A stretch of 64,000 nt of DNA from contig NZ_LFBU01000001.1 of assembly GCF_001045555.1 (NCBI RefSeq), positions 930,001-994,000 on the forward strand, given 5' to 3'. Source of the DNA: Marinobacter subterrani (GTDB lineage: Bacteria; Pseudomonadota; Gammaproteobacteria; Pseudomonadales; Oleiphilaceae). Positions 40,398-49,559 of the stretch are shown here, piece by piece (positions within the stretch are counted from its first letter, which is position 1; each line of letters opens with the position of its first letter). The translations under genes and the position numbers were made by a program. Under the pieces are notes generated by a model. It ran no database searches and was not told the DNA's origin. It saw only the letters and a program-made list of their open reading frames with translations.

Positions 40398-41402
40398 GTG
40401 ATGGGCCTGGGGCGTGTCCGGCGCCTCGAACCTGGCCCCGAACGGGGCGAACTCGGTATCCACTTCAGTGGCCACTTCCGCGATCAGCTTGCGCAGCCAC
40501 TGATGATCCGCATTGTGCTGCAAAAGCGGGCTCCAGGCCATTTTCAGTTCGAACGGTGGAATCTCGAAAGGCGGCACCTTGACCACCAGGTTCGGATTGT
40601 CTTTCTGCAGCCAGGCAGCGCGGGATGGAAGCGTGGCGATCAGGTCATGCTGTTCCGCCAGTAGCATGGCCACCTGATAATGCCGGGTGAATACCGAAAT
40701 CTGCCGCTTGCGTCCCATCCGGGACAGGGCCTCATCCACCCACCCCAGACGCTGGACATCTTTCGGGTTAACCCCGACCCCGACGCCGAACCCGGTCTTG
40801 CTGACCCAGATGTGGCTGGCATCCAGGTAGGTATCCAGCGTAAAGGGTTCTCTGAGCAAGGGGTTACGGGCATTCATCAGGCAGGCGAAATACTCGGGCC
40901 AGAGGGTTTTCTGGTGAAACGACTGGGGAATCTTGTCGAACCGGTTAATCGCCATATCCAGCCGGCCCTGCTCCACGTCAAGAAAGCTGACGTCACTTGG
41001 GGTCAGAACATCCAGAGTCACCTGCGGCGCTTCCTGCCGGATCCGCCTGAGCACCCGGGGCATCAGGCAGGATTCGGCGTAGTCACTGGCCATGATCCGG
41101 AACACCCGCTGACTCTCCAGGGCCGAGAACGGGGTCTTTTCCTGTACCGCCTGTTCGATATCCGAAAGAATTCCACGTACCAGCGGTTGCAGCTCACGGG
41201 CACGCTCGGTGGCCGTCATACCCTCACTGGTTCGCACCAGCAGCGGATCGCTGAACAGGTCCCTCAACCGCCTCAGCCCATTGCTCATGGCCGGCTGGGT
41301 GATACCGAGATGATTGGCCGCTTTGGTGACATTCCGTTCGCGCAACAGCACATCGAGGTAGACGAGGAGATTCAGATCAACACGGGAAATATCCACAGAC
41401 AA
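40386..41402 (-). CDS. LysR-family transcriptional regulator
   Basis: A 338-residue regulator, slightly longer than usual for the family. The N-terminal helix-turn-helix reads VTKAANHLGITQPAMSNGLRRLR (spanning residues 25-47). The substrate-binding domain runs about 95-310. The start VDLNLLVYLDVLLRERNVT is of the NodD/MexT-like type. No target operon lies next to it in the same direction; a membrane-anchored protein of unknown function is divergent across 231 bp. The effector is unknown. Confidence 0.9.
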   Translation of the reverse strand: MSVDISRVDLNLLVYLDVLLRERNVTKAANHLGITQPAMSNGLRRLRDLFSDPLLVRTSEGMTATERARELQPLVRGILSDIEQAVQEKTPFSALESQRVFRIMASDYAESCLMPRVLRRIRQEAPQVTLDVLTPSDVSFLDVEQGRLDMAINRFDKIPQSFHQKTLWPEYFACLMNARNPLLREPFTLDTYLDASHIWVSKTGFGVGVGVNPKDVQRLGWVDEALSRMGRKRQISVFTRHYQVAMLLAEQHDLIATLPSRAAWLQKDNPNLVVKVPPFEIPPFELKMAWSPLLQHNADHQWLRKLIAEVATEVDTEFAPFGARFEAPDTPQAHHSER

Positions 41403-41633
41403 CTCCGGAATGGCAGGAAAACGCGGTGAATTACCTTGTATTCACGAAGACAATATACATGATACGTAAAATTCACATAATTGATATCCAATACGAACTT
41501 TCACATTCGGAAACGGATTCAATGCTGTATTTCTGCTAGTCTTCCGGATACTTGCTGAATATTATCGGTATTTTGAGGCCGGTTTGCCCACCTACCGTCG
41601 TTTGATCCTGAAGCCGGAGCCGTTACTGACAAA

Positions 41634-42407
41634 ATGGATACCACTACGATTGTCCTGTTGCTGGCCGCCATCGTTATCGTCTCAATTGTCATTATTGTGC
41701 TCAGCCAGATGCGCGAGAGGGCTCGTATTGAACGGGCCCGCAAGATCACTTCCCAGGAGGACGCCTATAATCGGGCCTTCCGCCTGCTCTCGGAGATCCC
41801 CGGCCAATACCTGACCGCCGACCTGAAACTTCTACTGATCAAACGGATGGAAGAGGCCTGCAATGAACTCGCCGGGCTCAGATCCAACCTGCCGGTAAAA
41901 CAGTGGCAGGAGTCGGCAACCGACCTGAAAAAGCAGGTCCTTGAAAACCGGGACGCCACCACACCGGTAAAGATTGATTCCCCGGAAAAATCGAACTATG
42001 TAAAAGAGCTGCTTCAGAATCTGTTCAAGATGATCGAAGCGATGCATAAAAGCGGTCGGATTGACGCGGCGACTGCCAAGAAGAACCTGAAATACGTGCT
42101 GTTCCTGGTCCACAAGACCCATGCGGACCTGCACGTTTTCCAGGCCAGGGATTATGTCCGCCAGAATCAGACCCGCAAGGCGATTCACGCCTATCACCTG
42201 GCCAGTACCGAAATGGCCAAGTCACGGGATAACCCGCTTGCCCTCAGAGCGGTCAAGAGCTTCCGGATGCGAATCAAGGAACTGGAAGCCATGAGCGCCG
42301 AGGGCAAAGACAGTCAGCATAATGAATCCCAGTCCAAACTGGATCGGGAATGGGATACTTTTCTCCACGACGACGAGTGGAAGAAAAAGGCCGATTACGA
42401 CGACTGA
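41634..42407 (+). CDS. Membrane-anchored protein of unknown function
   Basis: A 257-residue protein with one N-terminal transmembrane helix (about 6-24, rich in Val and Ile) and a long, charged cytoplasmic part predicted to be helical. No enzyme motif is visible. It contains the repeat-like ARDYVRQNQTRKAIHAYHLASTEM (spanning residues 182-205), a TPR-like helix pair. It ends in a very acidic and lysine-rich tail. It lies 54 bp upstream of the SagS-like kinase in the same direction, so the two may be co-transcribed. I do not recognise the family beyond resembling conserved proteins of Pseudomonas. Confidence 0.75.
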   Translation: MDTTTIVLLLAAIVIVSIVIIVLSQMRERARIERARKITSQEDAYNRAFRLLSEIPGQYLTADLKLLLIKRMEEACNELAGLRSNLPVKQWQESATDLKKQVLENRDATTPVKIDSPEKSNYVKELLQNLFKMIEAMHKSGRIDAATAKKNLKYVLFLVHKTHADLHVFQARDYVRQNQTRKAIHAYHLASTEMAKSRDNPLALRAVKSFRMRIKELEAMSAEGKDSQHNESQSKLDREWDTFLHDDEWKKKADYDD

Positions 42408-42461
42408 CCGCCACAAACCGGGCCGCCCTGAGCGGCCTGCTAACAGGGACAGTGTGAATCC

Positions 42462-44486
42462 GTGAGCAATCGCTTCAGACAGCGGCTTTCCTACCGCCTT
42501 ACCCGTGACACCGTGCTGGTTGCGATGGCTCTGGGTCTGGTGCTCAATGTCGTCCAGATCGGGCTCGACTATTTCAGCGCCAGGGCATCCATGGAGAACG
42601 AGATCCACGCCCTGGTCGATATCAGCAAAAGCCCGGCGTCCCAGATTGCCTACAACATCGACGTACGGTTGGCCGAAGAGTTGCTGGACGGCCTGCTCAG
42701 ACACCCGGCAATGATTGATGCCCGAATCGTCGATAATGACAACCACACCATGGCCGCCTCCAGCAAGAGTAGCCCGGACTCGCCCTACCGTTGGGTCAGC
42801 GATCTGCTGTTCGGGGCCGACAGGGTGTTTCGGCAGGAACTGAGCGTGCCACAGCTCGAGGACCTGCCGCTCGGGGAACTCGTCCTCACCATCGATACCT
42901 ATCATTATGGCTCCCAGTTCCTTGAACGGGCCGGCTACACTCTGGTTAGCGGGCTTTTTAAAAGCCTTATCCTGTCAGCTGCGCTGCTCACCATTTTCTA
43001 TTTCGTACTTACCCGGCCGATGCTGAACGTTATCAGCGCTCTCAGCCAGGTGCGCGCCAGCTCTCCCGAGAAAGTCAGGTTACCGATTCCGGCGAATCAC
43101 CGGGAAGACGAAATCGGAACCATGGTCGGCATCATCAACCAGCACCTGGAAACCATTGATTCCACACTGGCCCAGCTCCGGCAGGCCGAGAGCGCCATGA
43201 AGAACTACTCCGCCCAGCTCGAACAGGAGGTGGCGGACCGGACCCGGGAAATCTCGGAGAAGAACCGGGCCCTGCAACGGGGTAACCGCGCCCTGGTAAA
43301 AGCCAAGGAAGACGCCGTGCGCCGAGCCCGGGCCAGAGCCAATTTCCTGGCCAGCATGAGCCACGAGATCCGCACCCCCCTCAATGGCGTTCTGGGGATG
43401 CTCGGCCTGGCGCTTGAGGGCGATCTCGATTCCGAGCAGCGCAACCGGCTGGAGATCGCGCTGAATGCCGGTGAGAGTCTGCTGGGCCTGCTGAACGATA
43501 TTCTGGACATTTCAAAGGTGGAAGCCGGCAAGCTTAGCCTCGAAAACATCCCGTTCAGCATCCGGCAACTGATCGAGGAGTGCGCAACACTCCATGCCCA
43601 ACAAGCCCGCAGGAAGGGCATTTACCTGGAAACCGATATTGATCCGGAACTGCCTGAACGCTTTCTGGGCGACCCGACCCGAACCCGGCAGGTGCTCAAC
43701 AATTTGCTCAGCAATGCCATCAAGTTTACCGACGAAGGCGGCGTCCGGGTGCGGACAGGCTATTCTGGCGGCAGCCTCAGAATCGACGTTGTTGATACTG
43801 GCATCGGCATGTCGAAACAGGGCCTGCACCGGATTTTCTCGCCCTTCTCGCAAGCCGACGCAGAGACTACCCGGCTTTATGGCGGCACCGGCCTTGGCCT
43901 GACGCTCTGTCGCCAGCTGGTGGAACGTATGCACGGCCAGATTCTGGTGGACTCCCGGGAGGGCAGCGGCACCCATTTTACCGTCACCCTGCCGCTACCT
44001 GTTCATGATGCCGCGCCTGCCGCCGTGAATTCGACTGTCCCGAATGGCCGCCCCGATTTTACCAGTGCGGCATTGCAACCGGAGACTGATCAGCCACTGT
44101 CGATTCTTCTGGTAGAAGACAACCGGGTCAACCAACTGGTGGCCAGCAGCCTGCTCAAAAAGCTTGGCCACGAGACAGACCATGCAGAAAACGGCCAGAG
44201 AGCCATTCACGCGCTGGAGCAGAAGCACTACGACATGGTGCTGATGGACTGCCAGATGCCCGTGATGGACGGCTACGAGGCGACTCAGCGGATACGCCAG
44301 AACCCGGAATGGAGAGACCTGCCCATCATCGCGGTGACCGCCAATGTCATGCAGGGCGATCGAGAGGACTGCCTGGCCTCAGGCATGAATGATTACATCA
44401 CCAAACCCTACAAGCGCGATGATCTGAGGGCGGTGATCAATCGCTGGCGCCCGCCTGTCCCTCAAGAACCGTCAGGACCTGCCTGA
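42462..44486 (+). CDS. Hybrid sensor histidine kinase, SagS-like
   Basis: A 674-residue inner-membrane hybrid kinase. Transmembrane helix 1 is about 15-35, a periplasmic sensor about 38-160, helix 2 about 165-185, HAMP about 185-238 and a coiled coil about 238-290. HisKA has the phospho-His at residue 301 in SMSHEIRTPLNG. The HATPase has DTGIGM and GGTGLGL, and the C-terminal receiver has phospho-Asp 596 in VLMDCQMPVMDG. No HPt domain is present, so an external HPt protein is expected. The neighbours (MarR regulator, gpx, aminotransferase, htpX) match the P. aeruginosa region of SagS, which controls biofilm transition, but the sensor domain was not compared. The start is GTG 42462. Confidence 0.85.
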   Translation: MSNRFRQRLSYRLTRDTVLVAMALGLVLNVVQIGLDYFSARASMENEIHALVDISKSPASQIAYNIDVRLAEELLDGLLRHPAMIDARIVDNDNHTMAASSKSSPDSPYRWVSDLLFGADRVFRQELSVPQLEDLPLGELVLTIDTYHYGSQFLERAGYTLVSGLFKSLILSAALLTIFYFVLTRPMLNVISALSQVRASSPEKVRLPIPANHREDEIGTMVGIINQHLETIDSTLAQLRQAESAMKNYSAQLEQEVADRTREISEKNRALQRGNRALVKAKEDAVRRARARANFLASMSHEIRTPLNGVLGMLGLALEGDLDSEQRNRLEIALNAGESLLGLLNDILDISKVEAGKLSLENIPFSIRQLIEECATLHAQQARRKGIYLETDIDPELPERFLGDPTRTRQVLNNLLSNAIKFTDEGGVRVRTGYSGGSLRIDVVDTGIGMSKQGLHRIFSPFSQADAETTRLYGGTGLGLTLCRQLVERMHGQILVDSREGSGTHFTVTLPLPVHDAAPAAVNSTVPNGRPDFTSAALQPETDQPLSILLVEDNRVNQLVASSLLKKLGHETDHAENGQRAIHALEQKHYDMVLMDCQMPVMDGYEATQRIRQNPEWRDLPIIAVTANVMQGDREDCLASGMNDYITKPYKRDDLRAVINRWRPPVPQEPSGPA

Positions 44487-44916
44487 GCTCATTTCTCAGG
44501 GCCAGCAGCCGTTCCGGCGCCACATCAATACCACACAACAGGCGACCGGGAATCTGCTCAGCCTGGTCCTGCAGGCCGCGCCCTGATTCGGTCAGGGAAA
44601 CCGTCACCACACGCTCGTCATGCTGGTTTCGGGCGCGGCTCACCAGCCCCCGCTCTGCCAGCCGCTTCAAGAGGGGCGTCAGGGTTCCCGAGTCCAGCCG
44701 AAGCCTCGCCGCCAGGTCAGAAACCCTGGTCAGCCGGCCAAGTCTTGCCTGCTCCCAAAGCACCAACATTACCAGGTATTGTGGATAGGTCAGGCCAAGG
44801 TCCTTTAACAGGGGGCGGTAGCGGGCCGTTACCGCCCTGTTTGCGGCATACAGGGCAAAACAGACCTGGTTATCAAGGTCCAGCAGATCGCCCTCTGATC
44901 CGGGTTTTCCTGTCAT
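44437..44916 (-). CDS. MarR-family redox regulator, OhrR/OspR type
   Basis: A 159-residue winged-helix repressor. Cys19 in DNQVCFALYAANR is the reactive cysteine position of OhrR, and Cys128 near the C-terminus is placed like the resolving Cys of two-cysteine OhrR proteins. The DNA-binding wing is HDERVVTVSLTESG. It overlaps the upstream glutathione peroxidase gene by 4 bp, so regulator and enzyme form one operon. In P. aeruginosa the equivalent OspR represses itself and the peroxidase gene under non-stress conditions. Its 3' end overlaps the sagS-like gene by 50 bp, tail to tail. Confidence 0.88.
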   Translation of the reverse strand: MTGKPGSEGDLLDLDNQVCFALYAANRAVTARYRPLLKDLGLTYPQYLVMLVLWEQARLGRLTRVSDLAARLRLDSGTLTPLLKRLAERGLVSRARNQHDERVVTVSLTESGRGLQDQAEQIPGRLLCGIDVAPERLLALRNELRQVLTVLEGQAGASD

Positions 44917-45404
44917 GCCGGCAGTAACTTCTCGATGTCAGCCCGGATATCCCCGGGCTTGGTTGTCGGCGGGTAACGGCGGACCACCTTGCCATCGGGC
45001 CCCACCAGAAACTTGGTGAAGTTCCACTTCACTTTTTCCGACCCCATCAACCCCCTGGCTTCACGCTTGAGAAAGCGGAACAGTGGATGGGCGCCGTCGC
45101 CGTTGACTTCAATCTTGGAAAACATGGGGAAATCGACGCCGTAGTTGAGACTGCAGAACTGGCTGATCGCGTCGTCATTGCCCGGGTCCTGGTTGAGGAA
45201 CTGGTTGCAGGGAAAGCCCAGCACCTCGAAGCCCCGTCCGCCAAGTTCGGTATGGAGCGACTGAAGCCCCTCGAATTGCGGTGTGAAGCCACACTTGCTG
45301 GCGGTGTTAACAATCAGCAGCACCCTGCCCTGATAGTCGGCCATGCTTTTCTGATTGCCTTTGATATCCGTAACTTCGAAGTCGTAAATCGTATTGCCAG
45401 CCAT
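44913..45404 (-). CDS. gpx: Glutathione peroxidase, cysteine type
   Basis: Reduces hydroperoxides with a thiol partner. The 163-residue thioredoxin-fold protein has the catalytic Cys in NTASKCGFTPQ, a second Cys in GFPCNQF, and the WNFTKFLV motif. The tetrad Cys-Gln-Trp-Asn is therefore complete. It uses Cys and not selenocysteine. Bacterial members like this often prefer thioredoxin. The frame is open to 45452, but GGGAGAG precedes ATG 45404. It is the first gene of the operon with the MarR regulator. Confidence 0.94.
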   Translation of the reverse strand: MAGNTIYDFEVTDIKGNQKSMADYQGRVLLIVNTASKCGFTPQFEGLQSLHTELGGRGFEVLGFPCNQFLNQDPGNDDAISQFCSLNYGVDFPMFSKIEVNGDGAHPLFRFLKREARGLMGSEKVKWNFTKFLVGPDGKVVRRYPPTTKPGDIRADIEKLLPA

Positions 45405-45438
45405 TGGTCTCTCCCTGGGTGAAATTAGCTTTTGCAAG

Positions 45439-45466
45439 ATTATATTGTGCACAATTCAGTTAACAA
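45439..45466 (-). promoter_or_regulatory. gpx promoter with palindromic operator in the spacer
   Basis: On the minus strand, TTGTTA (45461-45466) and a perfect TATAAT (45439-45444) are 16 bp apart. The spacer contains the perfect palindrome ATTGTGCACAAT (45444-45455), which shares one base with the -10 box. A repressor bound here would block RNA polymerase directly. The downstream operon encodes an OhrR-type repressor, so autoregulation by peroxide-sensitive release is the obvious inference. Confidence 0.75.
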
Positions 45467-45658
45467 AGTCATGGCCGTACAGGCCGCCTGGGCCAGACTT
45501 TTACAAACCGGTTCAGCTTTGCACGGTAAATCTGCCTGAATACGCCACAATTCATCATAATTCCCCTGTTGCCGCCGCCCTTCGCTCCGCTAGAATAAAG
45601 CCCTGTCGTTTCGGCAGGCGTCATTTTCCGCTCTCACAAGTAAGGAAGCCCGGGTCCT

Positions 45659-46873
45659 ATGCAGAACTACCATAAATCCGCCAAGCTGGATAACGTGTGT
45701 TATGAGATACGTGGCGTAGTTCTGCGGGAAGCGCGGCGGCTGGAGGAAGAAGGCCACCGGGTCCTCAAGCTGAATATCGGCAACCCTGCCGCGTTTGAGC
45801 TGGATGTACCGGAAGAAATCCAGCAGGACGTTATTTACAACATGCACCTTGCCCAGGGCTACGTGGAATCAAAGGGCCTGTTTTCTGCCCGCAAGGCGGT
45901 CATGCATTACTGCCAGCAACGGGGCATCGATAAGGTCGATATTGACGACATCTACCTTGGCAATGGCGTCAGCGAACTGATCGTCATGTCCATGCAGGCG
46001 ATGCTCAATACCGGCGATGAGGTACTCATCCCGGCCCCGGATTACCCGCTGTGGACGGCCGCTGTGACCCTGTCCAGCGGCAAGCCCGTGCACTATCGCT
46101 GTGATGAACAGCAGGACTGGTTTCCGGACATCGACGATATTCGCAAGAAGATCACCCGTCGAACCCGCGCGATTGTTCTGATCAATCCGAACAACCCGAC
46201 CGGCGCGGTGTATTCTAAAGAGCTTCTGGAGCAGGTCATCGACCTCGCCCGCAAACACAACCTTATCGTTCTGTCCGATGAGATCTATGACAAGATTCTC
46301 TACGATGGCACCCAGCATATTTCCACTGCCTCACTGGCCGACGACGTTCTGTTCTTCACCTACAATGGCCTGTCCAAGAATTACCGGGCGGCCGGGTATC
46401 GCTCGGGCTGGATGATTGTCAGCGGGGCCAAACACCGCGCCCGGGATCTGATTGAGGGCATCGAGATGCTCTCCAACATGCGCCTGTGCGCAAACGTTCC
46501 GGCGCAACTGGCCATACAGACGGCACTGGGTGGGTACCAGTCGATCAATGACCTGGTTGCTCCGGGCGGGCGGCTCTTCGAACAGAGAGAGACAGCCTGG
46601 CGGATGCTCAACGATATTCCGGGCGTAAGCTGCGTAAAACCCCAGGGCGCGCTCTATCTCTTCCCGAAGCTGGATCCCAAGCGCTTCCCCATCGTCAATG
46701 ATGAAAAGCTGGTGCTGGACCTGTTGCTGCAGGAAAAAATTCTTCTGGTTCAGGGGTCGGCATTCAACGTTGATGACAAACAGCATCTCAGGGTGGTTTT
46801 CCTGCCCCGGGAAGACACCCTGGAAGATGCCATGGGCCGGCTCGGAAACTTCCTGACCAATTACCAACAGTAG
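45659..46873 (+). CDS. alaA: Alanine-type aminotransferase, AlaA family
   Basis: A PLP-dependent fold type I aminotransferase of 404 residues, probably making alanine from pyruvate and glutamate. Features include VLKLNIGNPAAF, the NPNNPTGAVYS motif, the PLP-binding Lys in YNGLSKNYRAAGYRSGW (about 241) and the substrate-binding Arg near the C-terminus in LRVVF. A good ribosome site (TAAGGAAG) precedes the ATG. It is divergent from gpx and followed 11 bp later by a conserved small gene. In Pseudomonas an msrB gene lies between gpx and this aminotransferase; it is missing here. Confidence 0.93.
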   Translation: MQNYHKSAKLDNVCYEIRGVVLREARRLEEEGHRVLKLNIGNPAAFELDVPEEIQQDVIYNMHLAQGYVESKGLFSARKAVMHYCQQRGIDKVDIDDIYLGNGVSELIVMSMQAMLNTGDEVLIPAPDYPLWTAAVTLSSGKPVHYRCDEQQDWFPDIDDIRKKITRRTRAIVLINPNNPTGAVYSKELLEQVIDLARKHNLIVLSDEIYDKILYDGTQHISTASLADDVLFFTYNGLSKNYRAAGYRSGWMIVSGAKHRARDLIEGIEMLSNMRLCANVPAQLAIQTALGGYQSINDLVAPGGRLFEQRETAWRMLNDIPGVSCVKPQGALYLFPKLDPKRFPIVNDEKLVLDLLLQEKILLVQGSAFNVDDKQHLRVVFLPREDTLEDAMGRLGNFLTNYQQ

Positions 46874-46884
46874 CGGGAAACCTC

Positions 46885-47355
46885 ATGGCTGATATTCACG
46901 TCGAGGAATTCTACAAGGATGTGGCCATTGCCCTGACTCAGCTCTACGGTGCCTTTCCACGAAGGGTAAACGTGTTTGTGGAAGATATTGCCGGGCCCGA
47001 TGAGCCTGACGAGTTCGGCTTGCACAGCAAGCGGCATATGGCCTGTTTCGGCGCGCTGCTCTGGCTCGCCGAGGAAGGCCTGTTGCGCTATGTCGATACC
47101 ATTCGCCAGGAAGCGCTGGATCAGGCCGTTCTGACCCGGCACGCCTTTATCCGCCTGAGTGCGCCCGCGCCGGATGCCCTGGCACGGGAGTTTGGAGTTG
47201 CCGATGGAAAAGCCACCGGAGCCCTCCCGCCCTCCATTCAGGAAGATCTTTCCACCCATATCCATCTGGTGCGCACCGCCCTCAGAAGCGGCAACTCCGC
47301 CCGCATCAGCCAGGTCATGCGGGCAATCTTCTTCGCCGACCACAGCAATGATTAA
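46885..47355 (+). CDS. Conserved protein of unknown function
   Basis: A 156-residue soluble protein, mostly helical, with no signal peptide or known motif. The N-terminus DIHVEEFYKDVAIALTQLYGAFP and the segment RHMACFGALLWLAEEGLLRY (residues 51-70) suggest a winged-helix-like fold, but I cannot name it. It is co-directional with alaA (11 bp) and htpX (95 bp). A gene of similar size sits between the aminotransferase and htpX in P. aeruginosa (PA2829, from memory), so the linkage is conserved. Confidence 0.8.
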   Translation: MADIHVEEFYKDVAIALTQLYGAFPRRVNVFVEDIAGPDEPDEFGLHSKRHMACFGALLWLAEEGLLRYVDTIRQEALDQAVLTRHAFIRLSAPAPDALAREFGVADGKATGALPPSIQEDLSTHIHLVRTALRSGNSARISQVMRAIFFADHSND

Positions 47356-47450
47356 ATCGGTGTAAGGTCATTGATTGATCGGCCCGGGGCCGTATATATC
47401 GGTCTGAACAACCGCTTTAATGTCTGTAATGAACTGATCAGGTAACCACC

Positions 47451-48332
47451 ATGCGTATTCTGCTGTTTCTGGCAACCAACCTTGCCGTGATCCTTGTCGC
47501 CAGCTTCACGCTTCAACTGCTGGGCGTGGACAGCTACCTCGCCCAGAACGGGATCCAGTATGGCTCGTTACTGGCTTTTGCCGCCGTCTTCGGGTTTGCC
47601 GGCGCCATCATTTCCCTGCTCATGTCCAAACCGATGGCCAAGTGGAGCACCCGGGCAAGGGTGATTGACTCCCCGAAAACGCCCGCCGAGCGCTGGCTGG
47701 TCGAAACCATCGCCGAACTGGCTAAAAATGCGGGCATCGGCATGCCGGAGGTGGCCATCTTTCCGGCCTCGCAGTCCAACGCTTTCGCAACCGGATGGAA
47801 CAGGAACAGCGCACTGGTTGCCGTCAGCGAAGGCCTTCTGCAACGTTTCAACAAAGACGAGATCCGGGCGGTGCTTGGCCATGAAATTGGACACGTCGCC
47901 AACGGCGACATGGTGACCCTGGCGTTGATTCAGGGCGTGGTGAATACCTTCGTGATATTCGCCTCCCGGGTAATCGGCTCGCTGGTGGACCGGGTGGTGT
48001 TCAGGAATGAAAATGGTCACGGCTTCGGCTTTTTTGCGGTCAGTATCGTGGCCGAGATCGTACTGGGCATACTGGCCAGTACCATTGTGTTCTGGTTCTC
48101 ACGCCGCCGGGAATTCCGGGCCGACATCGCAGGAGCCCAGCTGGCCGGACGTTCAGCAATGATCAGTGCGCTGGCACGGCTCAAGCAGGAAAGCGAAGTC
48201 CCGGACCAGATGCCCGACACCCTGCAGGCGTTCGGTATCAATCGCGGTGCCCGGGGCGGATTAAGCGCGCTCTTCATGACCCACCCTCCGCTGGACGTCC
48301 GTATACAGGCCTTGCAGAGCGCAAAGCTGTAA
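47451..48332 (+). CDS. htpX: Membrane metalloprotease HtpX
   Basis: A zinc protease of the inner membrane that degrades misfolded membrane proteins, working beside FtsH in E. coli. The 293-residue protein has two N-terminal helices (about 4-25 and 35-55), the zinc motif [10 protein letters not shown] near residue 144 with a third ligand Glu in [13 protein letters not shown], and a second helical pair (about 160-215). The length equals E. coli HtpX (293). A strong terminator follows. Confidence 0.96.
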   Translation: MRILLFLATNLAVILVASFTLQLLGVDSYLAQNGIQYGSLLAFAAVFGFAGAIISLLMSKPMAKWSTRARVIDSPKTPAERWLVETIAELAKNAGIGMPEVAIFPASQSNAFATGWNRNSALVAVSEGLLQRFNKDEIRAVLGHEIGHVANGDMVTLALIQGVVNTFVIFASRVIGSLVDRVVFRNENGHGFGFFAVSIVAEIVLGILASTIVFWFSRRREFRADIAGAQLAGRSAMISALARLKQESEVPDQMPDTLQAFGINRGARGGLSALFMTHPPLDVRIQALQSAKL

Positions 48333-48333
48333 C

Positions 48334-48370
48334 AAAGAAACCGGGGCAGCGCCCCGGTTTCTTTGTTTTC
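48334..48370. terminator. Terminator between htpX and pdxB
   Basis: AAAGAAACCGGGGC (48334-48347) pairs with its exact complement (48351-48364) around the loop AGC. T-rich sequence follows on both strands, so it should act as a bidirectional terminator for the convergent htpX and pdxB. Confidence 0.88.
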
Positions 48371-48390
48371 TTTCCTGGCACCATCACCGG

Positions 48391-49542
48391 TCAGGATGTC
48401 AGCTTGAAGCCCATTGCCTGAAAACGGTCCCGGAGCGCTTTATTCGCACCCTCAAACCGGATCTCCAGGCTGGAATTCTCCCGGCGTACCGGGTAGTGCC
48501 GGCGAAGCCGATCGAAAGCCGCGGCCCGCTCCTCAACCGAACCGGTCATGGCATGCCGGAACCGGGTATCGTCCCGGCGGGGATCGTAGCCGGCTCGCAG
48601 TGCAATGCGGGTGGCCTCTACTTCACTGGCAGAGCGGGTGAAAGAGAGCGTGCTGAGGGCGGGTTCCGGCAGAAACTGGTTCGCCGTTTTGCGAACCGGC
48701 AAACCCAGCGACCGACTCAGTGCCCGGTAAATCATTTCGGTCCCCTGTACCTTTCCCTCCAGGCTGTACCCGGCGATATGCGGTGTTGCCAGCCATACCT
48801 GATCAAGGAGGCCAGGATCGACCCGCGGCTCCTGTTCCCAGACATCCAGCGCCACGGTGGGCGCATGTCCGCGCCCGAGGCGGGTCAGCAGCGCGGCCGA
48901 GTCAATCACCTCACCTCGCCCCGAGTTGATAAGCAGCTGGCTTTCGCCCAGGCCATCCAGCGCCTGCTGGCCAACCATATGGAACGTCGGATGGCTACCC
49001 TGGCGGGTCAGCGGTGTATGCAGGGTAACTACATCGCACTTCATGGCCTGTGCGAGGGTGACAAATGCCGAGCCCTGGTCTTCGCTTTCTGCCCGTGGCG
49101 GGTCGCAAAGCCGCACGTCAAAACCGAGTCTTTTGAGCCTGCGCGCCAGCTCGCCACCGACGTTACCCACGCCGACGATACCGACCGTCAACTGCGACCA
49201 GTCGTCCAGACCCCGCTTCTCGGCATAAAGCGACAATACCGATAGCACGTACTCGGCAACACTGTTGGCATTGCAACCAGGCGCAGCCGAAAACCGGATA
49301 CCCTGGCGTTCAAGCCAGTCCAGATCCACGTGGTCGGTGCCAATGGTCGCGGTACCCACGAAGCGCACCCGACTGCCGTCCAGCAGCTCGCGGTTGACCC
49401 GGGTAACGGAGCGCACCAGCAGGACATCGGCATCCCGAAGATCCCCGGCGGTCATGGAGCGGCCGGCAACTCGGCGAATCTCACCGATATCGCCGAAAAA
49501 TTCGTCCAGTAACGGAATGTTTTCGTCTGCCACGATCAGCAT
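48391..49542 (-). CDS. pdxB: Erythronate-4-phosphate dehydrogenase
   Basis: Oxidises 4-phosphoerythronate, the second step of the DXP-dependent pyridoxal phosphate pathway. The 383-residue protein is a D-2-hydroxyacid dehydrogenase with the nucleotide-binding GIVGVGNVGGELARRL (about 122-137), NSGRGEVID and the catalytic His in LATPHIAGYSLEG. The extra C-terminal dimerisation domain (about 290-383) separates PdxB from SerA. It lies 17 bp after rhlB in the same direction, probably one transcript. Confidence 0.95.
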   Translation of the reverse strand: MLIVADENIPLLDEFFGDIGEIRRVAGRSMTAGDLRDADVLLVRSVTRVNRELLDGSRVRFVGTATIGTDHVDLDWLERQGIRFSAAPGCNANSVAEYVLSVLSLYAEKRGLDDWSQLTVGIVGVGNVGGELARRLKRLGFDVRLCDPPRAESEDQGSAFVTLAQAMKCDVVTLHTPLTRQGSHPTFHMVGQQALDGLGESQLLINSGRGEVIDSAALLTRLGRGHAPTVALDVWEQEPRVDPGLLDQVWLATPHIAGYSLEGKVQGTEMIYRALSRSLGLPVRKTANQFLPEPALSTLSFTRSASEVEATRIALRAGYDPRRDDTRFRHAMTGSVEERAAAFDRLRRHYPVRRENSSLEIRFEGANKALRDRFQAMGFKLTS

Positions 49543-49559
49543 AATCGAGCCTGGCCCTG

